Assembly: GCA_050741255.1 (NCBI GenBank)
Contig: JBOIEQ010000002.1
Coordinates: 1 to 64,000 of the forward strand
DNA length: 64,000 nt
Direction of reading: 5' to 3'
Source of the DNA: CAZXNF01 sp050741255
Lineage (GTDB): Bacteria > Pseudomonadota > Gammaproteobacteria > Burkholderiales > SG8-41
Translations under genes and position numbers: made by a program
Notes under the pieces: generated by a model
The model's database searches: none
Told to the model about the DNA's origin: nothing
Seen by the model: the letters and a program-made list of their open reading frames with translations, nothing else
Shown: positions 45,901-54,376 of the stretch, piece by piece
Layout: each line of letters starts with the position of its first letter
Position numbering within the stretch: the stretch's first letter is position 1

Positions 45901-47097
45901 ATGACCCTGCACACCGGACGCCATTTTCTGCAAATCCCCGGCCCGACCAACGTGCCCGACCGCGTGCTGCGCGCCATCGACAGCGCGACTATCGACCACC
46001 GCGGGCCCGAGTTCCAGCAACTGGGCCAGGCCGTACTCGCGGGTCTGAAGCCCGTGTTCAAGACCAGGGGCACGGTCGTGATCTTTCCGGCATCCGGCAC
46101 CGGCGCGTGGGAAGCCGCGCTCGTCAACACGCTGTCGCCCGGCGACCGGGTGCTGATGGCCGAGACCGGCCATTTCGCGACGCTGTGGGAAGGCATGGCG
46201 AAGCGGCTCGCCCTGGTGCCCGATTTCATCCCCGGCGACTGGCGCCGCGGCGCCGATCCGGCGGCCATCGAAGCCAGGCTCGCGGAAGACAAGGGCCACA
46301 CGATCAAGGCCGTGTGCGTCGTGCACAACGAAACCTCCACGGGCGCGACTTCACGCATCGGCGAGATCCGCAAGGCTATCGATCGTGCGAAACATCCCGC
46401 GCTGTTCATGGTGGATACGATCTCTTCCCTCGCCTCCATCGACTACCGCCACGACGAATGGGGCGTGGACGTCACCGTCGCCGGCTCGCAGAAGGGCCTG
46501 ATGCTGCCGCCCGGCTTGTCGTTCAACGCCGTGAGCGACAAGGCGCTCGCCGCCGGCAAGACCGCGAAGCTGCCGCGGTCGTACTGGAGCTGGGACGAGA
46601 TGCTCGCGCCGAACAAGAATGGCTTCTTCCCCTACACGCCGGCCACCAACCTGCTCTACGGTCTGCGCGAGGCGCTCACGATGCTGGTCGAGGAAGAAGG
46701 CCTGGAAAACGTGTTCAAGCGCCACGACCGCCACGCCGAAGCCACGCGCCGCGCGGTGCGCGCGTGGGGCCTGGAGATCCTGTGCCAGAACCCGGCCGAA
46801 TATTCGAGCGCGCTGACCGCCGTGCTGATGCCCGCCGGCCACGATGAAGCGGCCTACCGCAAGGTCGTGCTCGAGCACTTCGACATGTCGCTCGGCAGCG
46901 GGCTCGGCAAGGTCGCGGGCAAGGTGTTCCGCATCGGCCACCTCGGATCTTTCAACGACCTCACGCTGATCGGCACGCTGGCCGGCGTGGAGATGGGCCT
47001 CGGCCTCGCGGGGGTTCCGCACAAGAAAGGCGGCGTCGCGGCGGCCATGGAATATCTCGGCGGCAGCGAGGCACTGAAGACACGCGCGGCGGCCTGA
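45901..47097 (+). CDS. Class V aminotransferase, serine/alanine-glyoxylate type
   Basis: 398 residues from ATG 45901, preceded by CAGGAG. The start FLQIPGPTNVPDRVLRA, FPASGTGAWEAAL, HNETSTGATS, VDTISSLAS and VAGSQKGLMLPPGL (PLP-binding Lys) are those of serine-glyoxylate and alanine-glyoxylate aminotransferases. The enzyme would turn glyoxylate into glycine with Ser or Ala as donor. The divergent flavoprotein dehydrogenase could supply glyoxylate. A Bug receptor gene follows 90 bases downstream. Confidence 0.9.
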   Translation: MTLHTGRHFLQIPGPTNVPDRVLRAIDSATIDHRGPEFQQLGQAVLAGLKPVFKTRGTVVIFPASGTGAWEAALVNTLSPGDRVLMAETGHFATLWEGMAKRLALVPDFIPGDWRRGADPAAIEARLAEDKGHTIKAVCVVHNETSTGATSRIGEIRKAIDRAKHPALFMVDTISSLASIDYRHDEWGVDVTVAGSQKGLMLPPGLSFNAVSDKALAAGKTAKLPRSYWSWDEMLAPNKNGFFPYTPATNLLYGLREALTMLVEEEGLENVFKRHDRHAEATRRAVRAWGLEILCQNPAEYSSALTAVLMPAGHDEAAYRKVVLEHFDMSLGSGLGKVAGKVFRIGHLGSFNDLTLIGTLAGVEMGLGLAGVPHKKGGVAAAMEYLGGSEALKTRAAA

Positions 47098-47187
47098 CCG
47101 CGCGCGGCAAGGCCGCATGGAACCGAACTTGCTAGGAACTCACTAGCCGGCGGGGGGCATCCCCCGATTCGCTTCAACGAGGCTTCC

Positions 47188-48159
47188 ATGCACAAGCTTG
47201 CACCGCTTCTCCTCCTGCTGTGTTCCACTGCGGTGCCCGCGGCCGACGTGGCGCCTGCCTATCCCGACCGGCCGGTCCGCTTTATCGTGCTGTCGCCGCC
47301 CGGCGGCGGCTCCGACATCACGGCACGGGCGATCGCCCAGAAACTCACCGAAAAGTGGGGCCAGCAGGTCATCGTCGACACCCGCGCCGGCGCCGGCGGC
47401 GTGGTCGGCATGGAAATCGCGGCCAACGCCCGGCCCGACGGCTACACCCTGGTGCTCGGCGGCATCGGCCCGGTGGCCGTCGCGCCCAGCATCTACAAGA
47501 AGCCGCCCTACGATCCGGTCAAGGACTTCACACCCATCGTGCGCGCGGCCAACGCGCTCAACATGCTCGTCGTGCATCCCTCGGTGCCCGCGACCTCGGT
47601 AAAGGAACTGATCGCCTACGGCAAGACCTCGAACGCCAAACTCAATTACGGCTCGTCGGGCGCCGGGCGGGCAGACCATCTCGCCGGCGAAATCTTCAGC
47701 AAGATGACCGGCGTCCCCATGCAGCACGTGCCGTACAAGGGCGGTGCGCCGGCGATGGTCGATCTGCTGGGCGGCAACATCCAGCTGATATTTTCCACCG
47801 TGTCCACCGCCATCGTGCACGTCAAGGCCGGCAAGATCCGTCCGCTCGGCATGACGGCGGCGAAACGCTCGGAGTTCTTTCCCGACATTCCCACCATCGC
47901 GGAAAGCGGCCTGCCCGGCTTCGCCGTCGACAACTGGTACGGCGTGGTGGCGCCGGCCGGCCTGCCCCGCGCCATCGTCGTCAAACAGCACCGCGACATC
48001 AGCGACACGCTCAACCAGCGCGACGTGAAGGAGCGGCTGGCCGGGCTCGGCATCGTCGCCTTTCCGACCGCGACGCCGGAAGAGTTCGGCGCCTACATCA
48101 AGTCAGAAGTCGCCCGCTACGCGAAGATCGTCAAGGAGGCAGGCGTCACCGCCGAATAG
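47188..48159 (+). CDS. Bug/TctC-family periplasmic solute receptor
   Basis: 323 residues. The signal peptide is short (about residues 1-19, STAVPAAD). FIVLSPPGGGSDITAR departs slightly from the common VPFPPGG form, with Leu-Ser before the Pro pair. DTRAGAGGVVGME, PDGYTLVLGG and QHVPYKGGAPAM follow. Placed after the aminotransferase and 58 bases before a second Bug gene, so two receptors run in tandem; they are related only at family level and probably bind different acids. Confidence 0.92.
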   Translation: MHKLAPLLLLLCSTAVPAADVAPAYPDRPVRFIVLSPPGGGSDITARAIAQKLTEKWGQQVIVDTRAGAGGVVGMEIAANARPDGYTLVLGGIGPVAVAPSIYKKPPYDPVKDFTPIVRAANALNMLVVHPSVPATSVKELIAYGKTSNAKLNYGSSGAGRADHLAGEIFSKMTGVPMQHVPYKGGAPAMVDLLGGNIQLIFSTVSTAIVHVKAGKIRPLGMTAAKRSEFFPDIPTIAESGLPGFAVDNWYGVVAPAGLPRAIVVKQHRDISDTLNQRDVKERLAGLGIVAFPTATPEEFGAYIKSEVARYAKIVKEAGVTAE

Positions 48160-48217
48160 GCACTGCGTGCTGGACAACCCGCGCGGCAGCATCGATCATC
48201 GCGCCGGAGGAGACCCG

Positions 48218-49189
48218 ATGAAAAACCTGATCCGTTCGGCACTCGTGGCCGCCGGGGCGTTGTGCATCACTTGTGTGCACGCCCAGGCGCCGAACTACCC
48301 ATCGCGCGCCATTCGCATGATCGTGCCCTTCGCCCCTGGCGGCGGCAGCGACATCGTCGCGCGGCTGATCGGCGTGGAACTGAGCAAGGGCCTCGGCCAG
48401 CCGGTGGTGATCGACAACCGCGCCGGCGCCGGCAGTACGCTCGGCACCGATCTCACGGCCAAGGCGCCACCCGACGGCTACACCATCGTCCTCAACAACA
48501 TCGGCCTCGCCTTCAATGCAACGCTCTACCAGAAGCTGCCTTACGACACACTGAAGGATCTGGCGCCCATCAGCCTGGTCGCGACACAACCCAACCTGTT
48601 CGTCGTGCACCCGTCCCTGCCGGTGAAGAGCGTCGCCGAGTTTCTGAAACTCGCACGTGCCCGGCCCGGCCAGATCACCTACGCCTCCGGCGGCGTGGGC
48701 AGTGGTTCGCATCTCGCCGCCGAACTGCTGATCCTGCTGACGAAGGTCAACCTCATCCACGTGCCCTACAAGGGCACGGGTCCGGCGGTGGTCGATCTGC
48801 TGGGCGGCCAGGTGCAGATGATGGTCTCCACCATGGCCTCCGCGCTGCCGCATGCGAAGGCGGGCAAGCTGCGCGCGCTGGGCGTCACCAGCGCCGCGCG
48901 TTCTCCGGCCGCGCCGGAGGTGCCGACGATGATCGAAGCCGGCGTGCCCGGCTTCGAATTCACGACGTGGTACGCCATGCTTGCGCCGGCCGGCACGCCC
49001 AGGCCCATCATCCAGAAACTCAACGCCGAACTGGCGCGCATTTCGAAGGTACCCGATATCGCGGACAAGTTCTCCACGCAAGGCCTCGACCCGCTGTCCT
49101 CCACGCCCGAGGCTTTCGGCGAATACCTCAAGTCCGAAGTCGACAAGTGGGGCAAGGTGGTGAAGGCCACCGGCGCCCGCGCCGAATAG
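48218..49189 (+). CDS. Bug/TctC-family periplasmic solute receptor
   Basis: 323 residues from ATG 48218, with GGAGG eight bases before it; an open frame reaches up to 48167 but lacks a site. Signal peptide ends near residue 23 (CITCVHAQA). VPFAPGGGSDIVAR, DNRAGAGSTLGTD, PDGYTIVLNN and IHVPYKGTGPA are present. It is followed after 11 bases by a deaminase gene and a TIM-barrel gene, which may handle the imported compound. Confidence 0.92.
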   Translation: MKNLIRSALVAAGALCITCVHAQAPNYPSRAIRMIVPFAPGGGSDIVARLIGVELSKGLGQPVVIDNRAGAGSTLGTDLTAKAPPDGYTIVLNNIGLAFNATLYQKLPYDTLKDLAPISLVATQPNLFVVHPSLPVKSVAEFLKLARARPGQITYASGGVGSGSHLAAELLILLTKVNLIHVPYKGTGPAVVDLLGGQVQMMVSTMASALPHAKAGKLRALGVTSAARSPAAPEVPTMIEAGVPGFEFTTWYAMLAPAGTPRPIIQKLNAELARISKVPDIADKFSTQGLDPLSSTPEAFGEYLKSEVDKWGKVVKATGARAE

Positions 49190-49200
49190 GCCGGACCCGC

Positions 49201-49677
49201 ATGAGTACCGACGCCCTTACACATCTGACCTACATGCAGCGCGCGCTGGACCTCGCGCGCAAGTCCATGGACTCGGGCAACCGGCCGGTTGCCTCCCTCA
49301 TCGTCCGCGACGGCGAGGTCATCGGCAGCGGCGTCAACACCATGCTGAGCGACCACGATCCGAGCGCGCACGCCGAGGTCGCCGCCATCCGCGAGGCCGG
49401 CGCGAAGCTGAAGACCATCGACCTCTCCGGCAGCACGCTGTATTCCACGCTCGAATGCTGTCCCATGTGCTTCTGGTGCATGCAGGAAGCGAAGATCACC
49501 CGGGTCGTGCTGGGCGGCCGCTATGCCGGCATCGGGCGCACCGACCTGGGCCGCTACACGGTGGAGTCCTTCCGCGAATTCACCGGCCGCCCGCTGGAGA
49601 TCATCACCGGCGTGCTGCAGACCGAATGCGAGGCCGTTCGCCTGGAATGGATGCGGAAGGAAAGCAAAAACAAATGA
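49201..49677 (+). CDS. Nucleoside/guanine deaminase-like zinc hydrolase
   Basis: 158 residues of the cytidine-deaminase-like fold from ATG 49201. HAEVAAI near residue 60 gives the zinc His and catalytic Glu. ECCPMCFWCM near 84 gives the two zinc Cys residues, but the usual Pro before the first of them is Cys, and another Cys follows three residues later. Guanine deaminase, TadA and bacterial cytosine-type deaminases share this layout; sequence alone does not decide. The last residues (KESKNK) run into a tandem-arm hairpin that begins at the stop codon. Confidence 0.83.
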   Translation: MSTDALTHLTYMQRALDLARKSMDSGNRPVASLIVRDGEVIGSGVNTMLSDHDPSAHAEVAAIREAGAKLKTIDLSGSTLYSTLECCPMCFWCMQEAKITRVVLGGRYAGIGRTDLGRYTVESFREFTGRPLEIITGVLQTECEAVRLEWMRKESKNK

Positions 49678-49763
49678 ACCACAGAGGCACAGAGGCACAG
49701 AGGACGGCAAGGAAAACGAACTTCGAATCGGGGTTTTCTCCGTGTCTCTGTGCCTCTGTGGTT
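49677..49763. repeat. Tandem-arm hairpin (8-base units, cacagagg)
   Basis: aac followed by three perfect cacagagg copies (49680-49703) faces cgtgtctctgtgcctctgtg and gtt (49741-49763). The loop starts acggcaa, a motif shared with the hairpins at 61898 and 62942. It begins at the last base of the deaminase stop codon. Confidence 0.9.
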
Positions 49764-49815
49764 CAATGGGTTTGATGGGCGAACCAAGAGCGCCTGACAA
49801 CCTCGGAGGGGATCA

Positions 49816-50652
49816 ATGGCAAGCCTGAAAGACCGCATCGGCGTCGACATCGGCCGCCGCGCCAGGCTGGAAGACGGCATCGAATGGGCGGCAAAGAACG
49901 GCGTCCGCTATGTCGACATCCAGCTCGATACCGCGCACAACGCGGTGACCACGTTCGACGACAAGCGCTGTGACGCCATACGCGCGCTCACCGAGAGGCA
50001 CGGCATCACGCTCGGGCTGCACACGCTGTCGGCGGTGAACGTTGCCGAGTATTCGCCCTACGTGGGTGAAGCGGTCGACCAGTACCTCAAAAGCTACATC
50101 GACATTTTCCCCAAGCTCGGCGCGCACTGGATCGTGGTCCACGCCGGCTATCACTTCACCTCCGACGTGAAGCTGCGCATGGAAGCCGGCTGCGAGCGGT
50201 TGAAGCGCATGGTGGATTACGCCGGCAAGAAGGGCGCGGTCCTCTACCTCGAGAACCTGAACAACGAGCCGCCGGACGCCGAGGTGCATTACCTCGCGCA
50301 CACCGTCGAGGAGTGGATGTACTACTTCGACCGCATCAAGGCCGACCACTTCCGCATGTCGTTCACCGCCAACCACGCGCACCTGGTGCCCGACGGCGTG
50401 GACGGCTTCATCGACGCCATCGACTTCTCACGCGTGGGCGAGGTGCGGCTCGCCGACTGCTTTCGCCTCGGCAAGGAAGAACACCTGCTGCCGGGCAAGG
50501 GCGACTTCGACTTCGGCCACCTGTTCAGGCGCATCGAGGCCAAAAAAGAGTTCAAGGGCCATTACATGAACGCGTTCGGCACGCTCGACGACATGTTGGC
50601 CGGGCGCGAGTACCAGTTGAATAAAGCCAAAGCCGCGGGCGTCGCGGTATAA
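49816..50652 (+). CDS. Xylose isomerase-like TIM-barrel (sugar phosphate isomerase/epimerase type)
   Basis: 278 residues from ATG 49816, preceded by GGAGGGG. WIVVHAGYHF near residue 112, YLENLNNEPPDAE near 142 (metal Glu), MSFTANHAHLV near 178 and GKGDFDFGHLF near 228 mark the AP endonuclease family 2 fold with metal-binding His, Glu and Asp residues. Members isomerise or epimerise sugars, inosose or related keto compounds. Its role here is unknown; it lies between a deaminase and a Bug receptor. Confidence 0.85.
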   Translation: MASLKDRIGVDIGRRARLEDGIEWAAKNGVRYVDIQLDTAHNAVTTFDDKRCDAIRALTERHGITLGLHTLSAVNVAEYSPYVGEAVDQYLKSYIDIFPKLGAHWIVVHAGYHFTSDVKLRMEAGCERLKRMVDYAGKKGAVLYLENLNNEPPDAEVHYLAHTVEEWMYYFDRIKADHFRMSFTANHAHLVPDGVDGFIDAIDFSRVGEVRLADCFRLGKEEHLLPGKGDFDFGHLFRRIEAKKEFKGHYMNAFGTLDDMLAGREYQLNKAKAAGVAV

Positions 50653-50702
50653 CAAGCTGCCGAGCGGCCGCAGAGCCGCCCCCAGCAGCTGGAGGAGTGA
50701 CC

Positions 50703-51662
50703 ATGGCAAGAGCCTTCGTGGCGGCGTTCGCGCTTGCGTGCAGCGCGGGCGCATTCGCGCAAACGTTCCCGACCAAATCGATCCGCCTCATCGTGCCGCA
50801 GACCGCGGGCGGTCAGAACGACATCCAGGCGCGGCTGATCGGCATGAAGCTCACCGAGTCGCTGGGCCAGACCGTGGTGGTGGACAATCGTCCCGGCGCG
50901 GCGGGCGCGATCGGTTTCGAAATCTCCGTCAAGGCGCCCGCCGACGGCTACACGCTCCTGCTCGGCTCGATCAGCACGCTCGCAGTGCTGCCGTCGATGC
51001 CGAACAAACCCGGCTACGACGTGCTGCGCGACTTCGCGCCGGTCACCCTGATCTCCACCTCGCCGTACGTGCTGGTCGTGCACCCAGGAGTAGCGGCGAA
51101 GTCGGTCGGCGAACTGGTCACCATGGCCAAGGCCAAACCGGGCATGCTGACCTTTGCCTCCAGCGGCACCGGCAGCGGGCTGCATCTCGCCACCGAGTTG
51201 TTCGCGATCCGCAGCGGCGTGAAGCTGATTCATGTCCCCTACAAGGGTTCTGGCCCGGCCACCGTCGATATCGTCGCGGGCCAGGTGCAGATGATGCTGA
51301 ACAACATCCTGCCCGCCCTGCCGCACGTGAAGACCGGCCGCCTGCGCGCGCTCGCCGTCACCACCGCCACCCGCTCCGCCGCCGTGCCGGACCTGCCGAC
51401 GATCGCCGAATCCGGCTACCCCGGGTATGAGGCGAATTCGTGGCAGGGCATCGTCACGATCGTCCGCACGCCGAAACCGGTGATGGTCGTCCTGCACCGG
51501 GAGATCGTGAAGGCCCTGCAATCCCCGGAGGCCAAAAGCCAGATCGCCGGCCAGGGCAGCGACATCGTTGCAAACACGCCGGAGGAGTTCACCGTTTTCA
51601 TCAAGGGCGAGCTGGCCAAGTGGTCCGACGTCATCAAAACCGCCGGCGTGCGCGCCGAATAA
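50703..51662 (+). CDS. Bug/TctC-family periplasmic solute receptor
   Basis: 319 residues. ATG 50703 is preferred to GTG 50697, since GGAGGA at 50691-50696 is then correctly spaced. Signal peptide to about residue 20 (SAGAFAQT). IVPQTAGGQNDIQAR is a clear departure from the usual PFPPGGxxD loop, with Gln-Thr-Ala in place of Pro-rich residues, so ligand choice may differ. DNRPGAAGAIGFE, ADGYTLLLGS and IHVPYKGSGPA are standard. A second receptor follows 26 bases downstream. Confidence 0.92.
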   Translation: MARAFVAAFALACSAGAFAQTFPTKSIRLIVPQTAGGQNDIQARLIGMKLTESLGQTVVVDNRPGAAGAIGFEISVKAPADGYTLLLGSISTLAVLPSMPNKPGYDVLRDFAPVTLISTSPYVLVVHPGVAAKSVGELVTMAKAKPGMLTFASSGTGSGLHLATELFAIRSGVKLIHVPYKGSGPATVDIVAGQVQMMLNNILPALPHVKTGRLRALAVTTATRSAAVPDLPTIAESGYPGYEANSWQGIVTIVRTPKPVMVVLHREIVKALQSPEAKSQIAGQGSDIVANTPEEFTVFIKGELAKWSDVIKTAGVRAE

Positions 51663-51688
51663 TTCGTTCTCAACAGTAGGAGTTACCC

Positions 51689-52654
51689 ATGAAGTGGATG
51701 CGATGGACGGCAGGGGCGCTGATCGCCGCCTGCGCGGGCGCGGCAGTCGCCCAGACTTACCCGGCCCGGCCGGTCCGCATGGTGGTCGGCTTCGCACCCG
51801 GCGGCGGCACCGACATCGTCGCCCGCGTGCTCGGCGCCAAACTGTCGGAGTGGTGGGGCCAGCAGGTCGTGGTGGAAAACCGCGCGGGCGCCACGGGCAC
51901 CATCGGCGCGGACTTCGTCGCCAAGGCCGCGCCCGACGGCTACACGCTGCTGATGGGGCACGTAAATTCCAACGCCATCGCGCCGACGCTGTTCAAGAAG
52001 CTGCCCTATGAATCGCCGAAAGACTTCGCGGCGATCACCTACGTCGGCTACGTGCCCAACGTGCTGACCGTGCATCCATCGCTGCCGGTGAAAACCGTGA
52101 AGGAACTCACCGCGCTGGCGAAAGCGAAGCCGGGTGAACTGACCTGCGCGTCCTCCGGCACCGGCAGCACCCAGCATCTCGCGCTGGAGATGTACATGAC
52201 GCTGACCGGCGTGAAGATCATCCACGTGCCGTACAAGGGCAGCGGGCAGGCCATCGTCGACCTCGTCGCCGGCCAGGTCGGCATGAACTTCGATACCATG
52301 CCGCCGGTCATCGACCACATCCGGGGCGGGCGGCTGCGCGCGCTGGCGGTCACCACGCCCAAACGTGCGGCGCAATTGCCGGACGTCCCGACGCTGGAGG
52401 AAACCGGGCTGAAAGGCTTCGAGATGACGAACTGGTACGGCGTCGTGGGGCCTGCCGCCGTGCCTAAGGACATCATCGCCAAGGTCAATGCCGACCTCAA
52501 CAAGGCGTTGCAGGATCCGACCGTGCGCAAACGGCTGGTGGATGTCGGTACCGAGATCAGCGGCGGCACCCCGGAGGCTTTCGACGCCTTCATCCGCAGC
52601 GAGATCGTGAAGTACACCAAGCTCGTGAAGGCGGCGAACGTCACCGTCGAGTAA
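51689..52654 (+). CDS. Bug/TctC-family periplasmic solute receptor
   Basis: 321 residues from ATG 51689 with AGGAG upstream. Signal peptide ends near residue 21 (CAGAAVAQT). VVGFAPGGGTDIVAR, ENRAGATGTIGAD, PDGYTLLMGH and IHVPYKGSGQA are the family motifs. It stops 41 bases before the crotonase gene at 52696 and is probably in the same transcript, mirroring the receptor/crotonase neighbourhood at 27.8-29.7 kb. Confidence 0.92.
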   Translation: MKWMRWTAGALIAACAGAAVAQTYPARPVRMVVGFAPGGGTDIVARVLGAKLSEWWGQQVVVENRAGATGTIGADFVAKAAPDGYTLLMGHVNSNAIAPTLFKKLPYESPKDFAAITYVGYVPNVLTVHPSLPVKTVKELTALAKAKPGELTCASSGTGSTQHLALEMYMTLTGVKIIHVPYKGSGQAIVDLVAGQVGMNFDTMPPVIDHIRGGRLRALAVTTPKRAAQLPDVPTLEETGLKGFEMTNWYGVVGPAAVPKDIIAKVNADLNKALQDPTVRKRLVDVGTEISGGTPEAFDAFIRSEIVKYTKLVKAANVTVE

Positions 52655-52695
52655 GGGTCTGCGGGCGGGGGCGGGGCACGGTTAGAATCCGGGCC

Positions 52696-53484
52696 ATGAA
52701 TGCCCCCGCTGCACCCGTGCTCGTCGCCCGCGACGGTGCGATCGCCACCGTCACCCTCAACCACCCGGAGCGCCTGAACGCGCTCAACCGCGCGATGTGG
52801 GTCGGGCTCGGCGACACGATGCGCGCCTTGTCCGCGGACGACGCAATGCGCTGCGTGGTGCTGCGCGGCGCGGGCCACAAGGCCTTCGCTGCCGGCGCCG
52901 ACATCGCCGAGTTCGCCACCGAGCGCGCGGACCGCGCGCAGGCCAGCGGCTACGGCAACCTCATCCACGCGACCATGCAGGCGGTCGCGCGCTGCCGCCA
53001 TCCGGTCGTTGCGCTGATCGAGGGCGCCTGCGTCGGCGGCGGTCTCGAAATCGCGGCGTGTTGCGACTTCCGCGTCTGCGGCGAATCCAGCCGCTTCGGC
53101 GTGCCGATCGCCAAACTGGGTTTGACGATGGGTTACGGCGAACTGCAGGGCCTGCTCGCGCTCGTGGGGAAAGCCGTCGCCACCGAGATCCTGCTCGAAG
53201 GCCGGGTGTTCGATGCGCGGGAAGCGCTCGCCAAGCGTCTCGTCAACCGGGTCGTGCCCGACGACGCCGTCGAGCGCGAGTCCTACGCGCTCGCGCAGCG
53301 CATCGCGGACGGCGCGCCCCTCGTCGCGCGGTGGCACAAGCAGTACATCGCCCGCCTGGGCGTCATCCCGGAGGTCGGCCCCGCGGAATGGGAAGAGGGT
53401 TTCGCCTGCTTCGACACCGGGGACTACCGCGAAGGCGTTGCGGCCTTTCTCGCCAAACGCAAACCCGCGTTCAGCGGCCGGTAA
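52696..53484 (+). CDS. Enoyl-CoA hydratase/isomerase (crotonase) family protein
   Basis: 262 residues. AAGADIAEFATE, CVGGGLEIAACCD and RFGVPIAKLG correspond one to one with the paralogue at 27793-28578, including loss of the second catalytic Glu (PI instead of PE) and the C-terminal ADGAPLVxRWHKQ stretch. True hydratases use both Glu residues, so an isomerase, thioesterase or other crotonase activity should be considered. It lies between a Bug receptor and an exported hydrolase-like gene. Confidence 0.88.
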   Translation: MNAPAAPVLVARDGAIATVTLNHPERLNALNRAMWVGLGDTMRALSADDAMRCVVLRGAGHKAFAAGADIAEFATERADRAQASGYGNLIHATMQAVARCRHPVVALIEGACVGGGLEIAACCDFRVCGESSRFGVPIAKLGLTMGYGELQGLLALVGKAVATEILLEGRVFDAREALAKRLVNRVVPDDAVERESYALAQRIADGAPLVARWHKQYIARLGVIPEVGPAEWEEGFACFDTGDYREGVAAFLAKRKPAFSGR

Positions 53485-53488
53485 GCGC

Positions 53489-54289
53489 ATGTCCGGGCTT
53501 TGCAGACGGTGTTGCGGCGTGGCGTTGCTGCTCCTCGCGCTGCCATTGTATGCGCAGGGCGATACCGAACTCGAACGGCGCAGCGCGGAGGACATCCGGC
53601 AGACTGTTATCGTCGGCGAACCGCTGTCGCTGCAACGGCCCGCCGGCGGGCCTTTCTTCGCCATCCTTACACCCGCGGCCGAAGTCCGCGGCGCACCCGC
53701 GGCCGAAGTCCGCGGCGCGCCGGCCGCCAAACCGCGCGGCGGTGTCGTGCTGGTGCACGGCCTGGGCGCGCATCCGGACTGGGGACTCATCAGCACGCTG
53801 CGCACCCAGTTGCCGGCGGCCGGCTACACCACCCTGTCCATACAGATGCCGCTGCTGCCGGAAAACAGCCGGCCGGAGGATTACGCGGCGGTGTTCCCCG
53901 ACGCGGTCACGCGCCTGCGTGCAGCGGTCGCCTTCCTGCGCGCATCCGGACTGGAGAAGGTGGCGGTCGTTTCCTACGACCTGGGCGGACGCATGGTGAA
54001 CCACTTCCTCGTGCGCGAAGCACAGCCGGGCGTCAACGCCTGGGCGTCCATCGCCATCTCCGGCGGCGTATTCACCGACGCTGCCAGGTTGCGCCTGCCG
54101 GTGCTGGACCTGTACGCGGAACGCGACTATCCGCCGCTCGTGCAGAACGCCGAGAAGCGCGCGGGCGACATCCGGCTGCTGCGCGGATCCGCGCAGGTCG
54201 AAGTCGCGGGCGCCAATCATCTGTTCGATGGCCGCGAGGCGCAGATGGTGGGCCACGTGCGGACCTGGCTCGACCGCGTCTTCCGGTAA
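53489..54289 (+). CDS. Exported alpha/beta-hydrolase-like protein (DUF3530-like)
   Basis: 266 residues from ATG 53489. A signal peptide covers about residues 1-24 (LLLLALPLYAQG). GGVVLVHGLGAHPDWG near residue 85 is an oxyanion-hole region; VVSYDLGGRM near 157 sits where the nucleophile elbow GxSxG is expected, with Asp in place of Ser, as in several non-catalytic or DUF3530-type members. GANHLFDG near 243 gives a His. Residues ~62-77 hold two tandem copies of PAAEVRGA. It starts four bases after the crotonase stop. Confidence 0.72.
   Translation: MSGLCRRCCGVALLLLALPLYAQGDTELERRSAEDIRQTVIVGEPLSLQRPAGGPFFAILTPAAEVRGAPAAEVRGAPAAKPRGGVVLVHGLGAHPDWGLISTLRTQLPAAGYTTLSIQMPLLPENSRPEDYAAVFPDAVTRLRAAVAFLRASGLEKVAVVSYDLGGRMVNHFLVREAQPGVNAWASIAISGGVFTDAARLRLPVLDLYAERDYPPLVQNAEKRAGDIRLLRGSAQVEVAGANHLFDGREAQMVGHVRTWLDRVFR
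53672..53719 (+). repeat. 24-bp tandem duplication inside the hydrolase-like gene
   Basis: cccgcggccgaagtccgcgg plus gcgca (53672-53695) is repeated at 53696-53719 with one change at the last base. It adds eight residues (PAAEVRGA) in a linker after the signal peptide and keeps the frame. Confidence 0.9.
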
Positions 54290-54376
54290 GCCCGCGCAGC
54301 AGGTGCCTGCCGTCCGCGCACGCACCAGCCGTTACAATTGCGGTCTTTTCGCACCCGGTTCAGCCAGGAGAAGACC

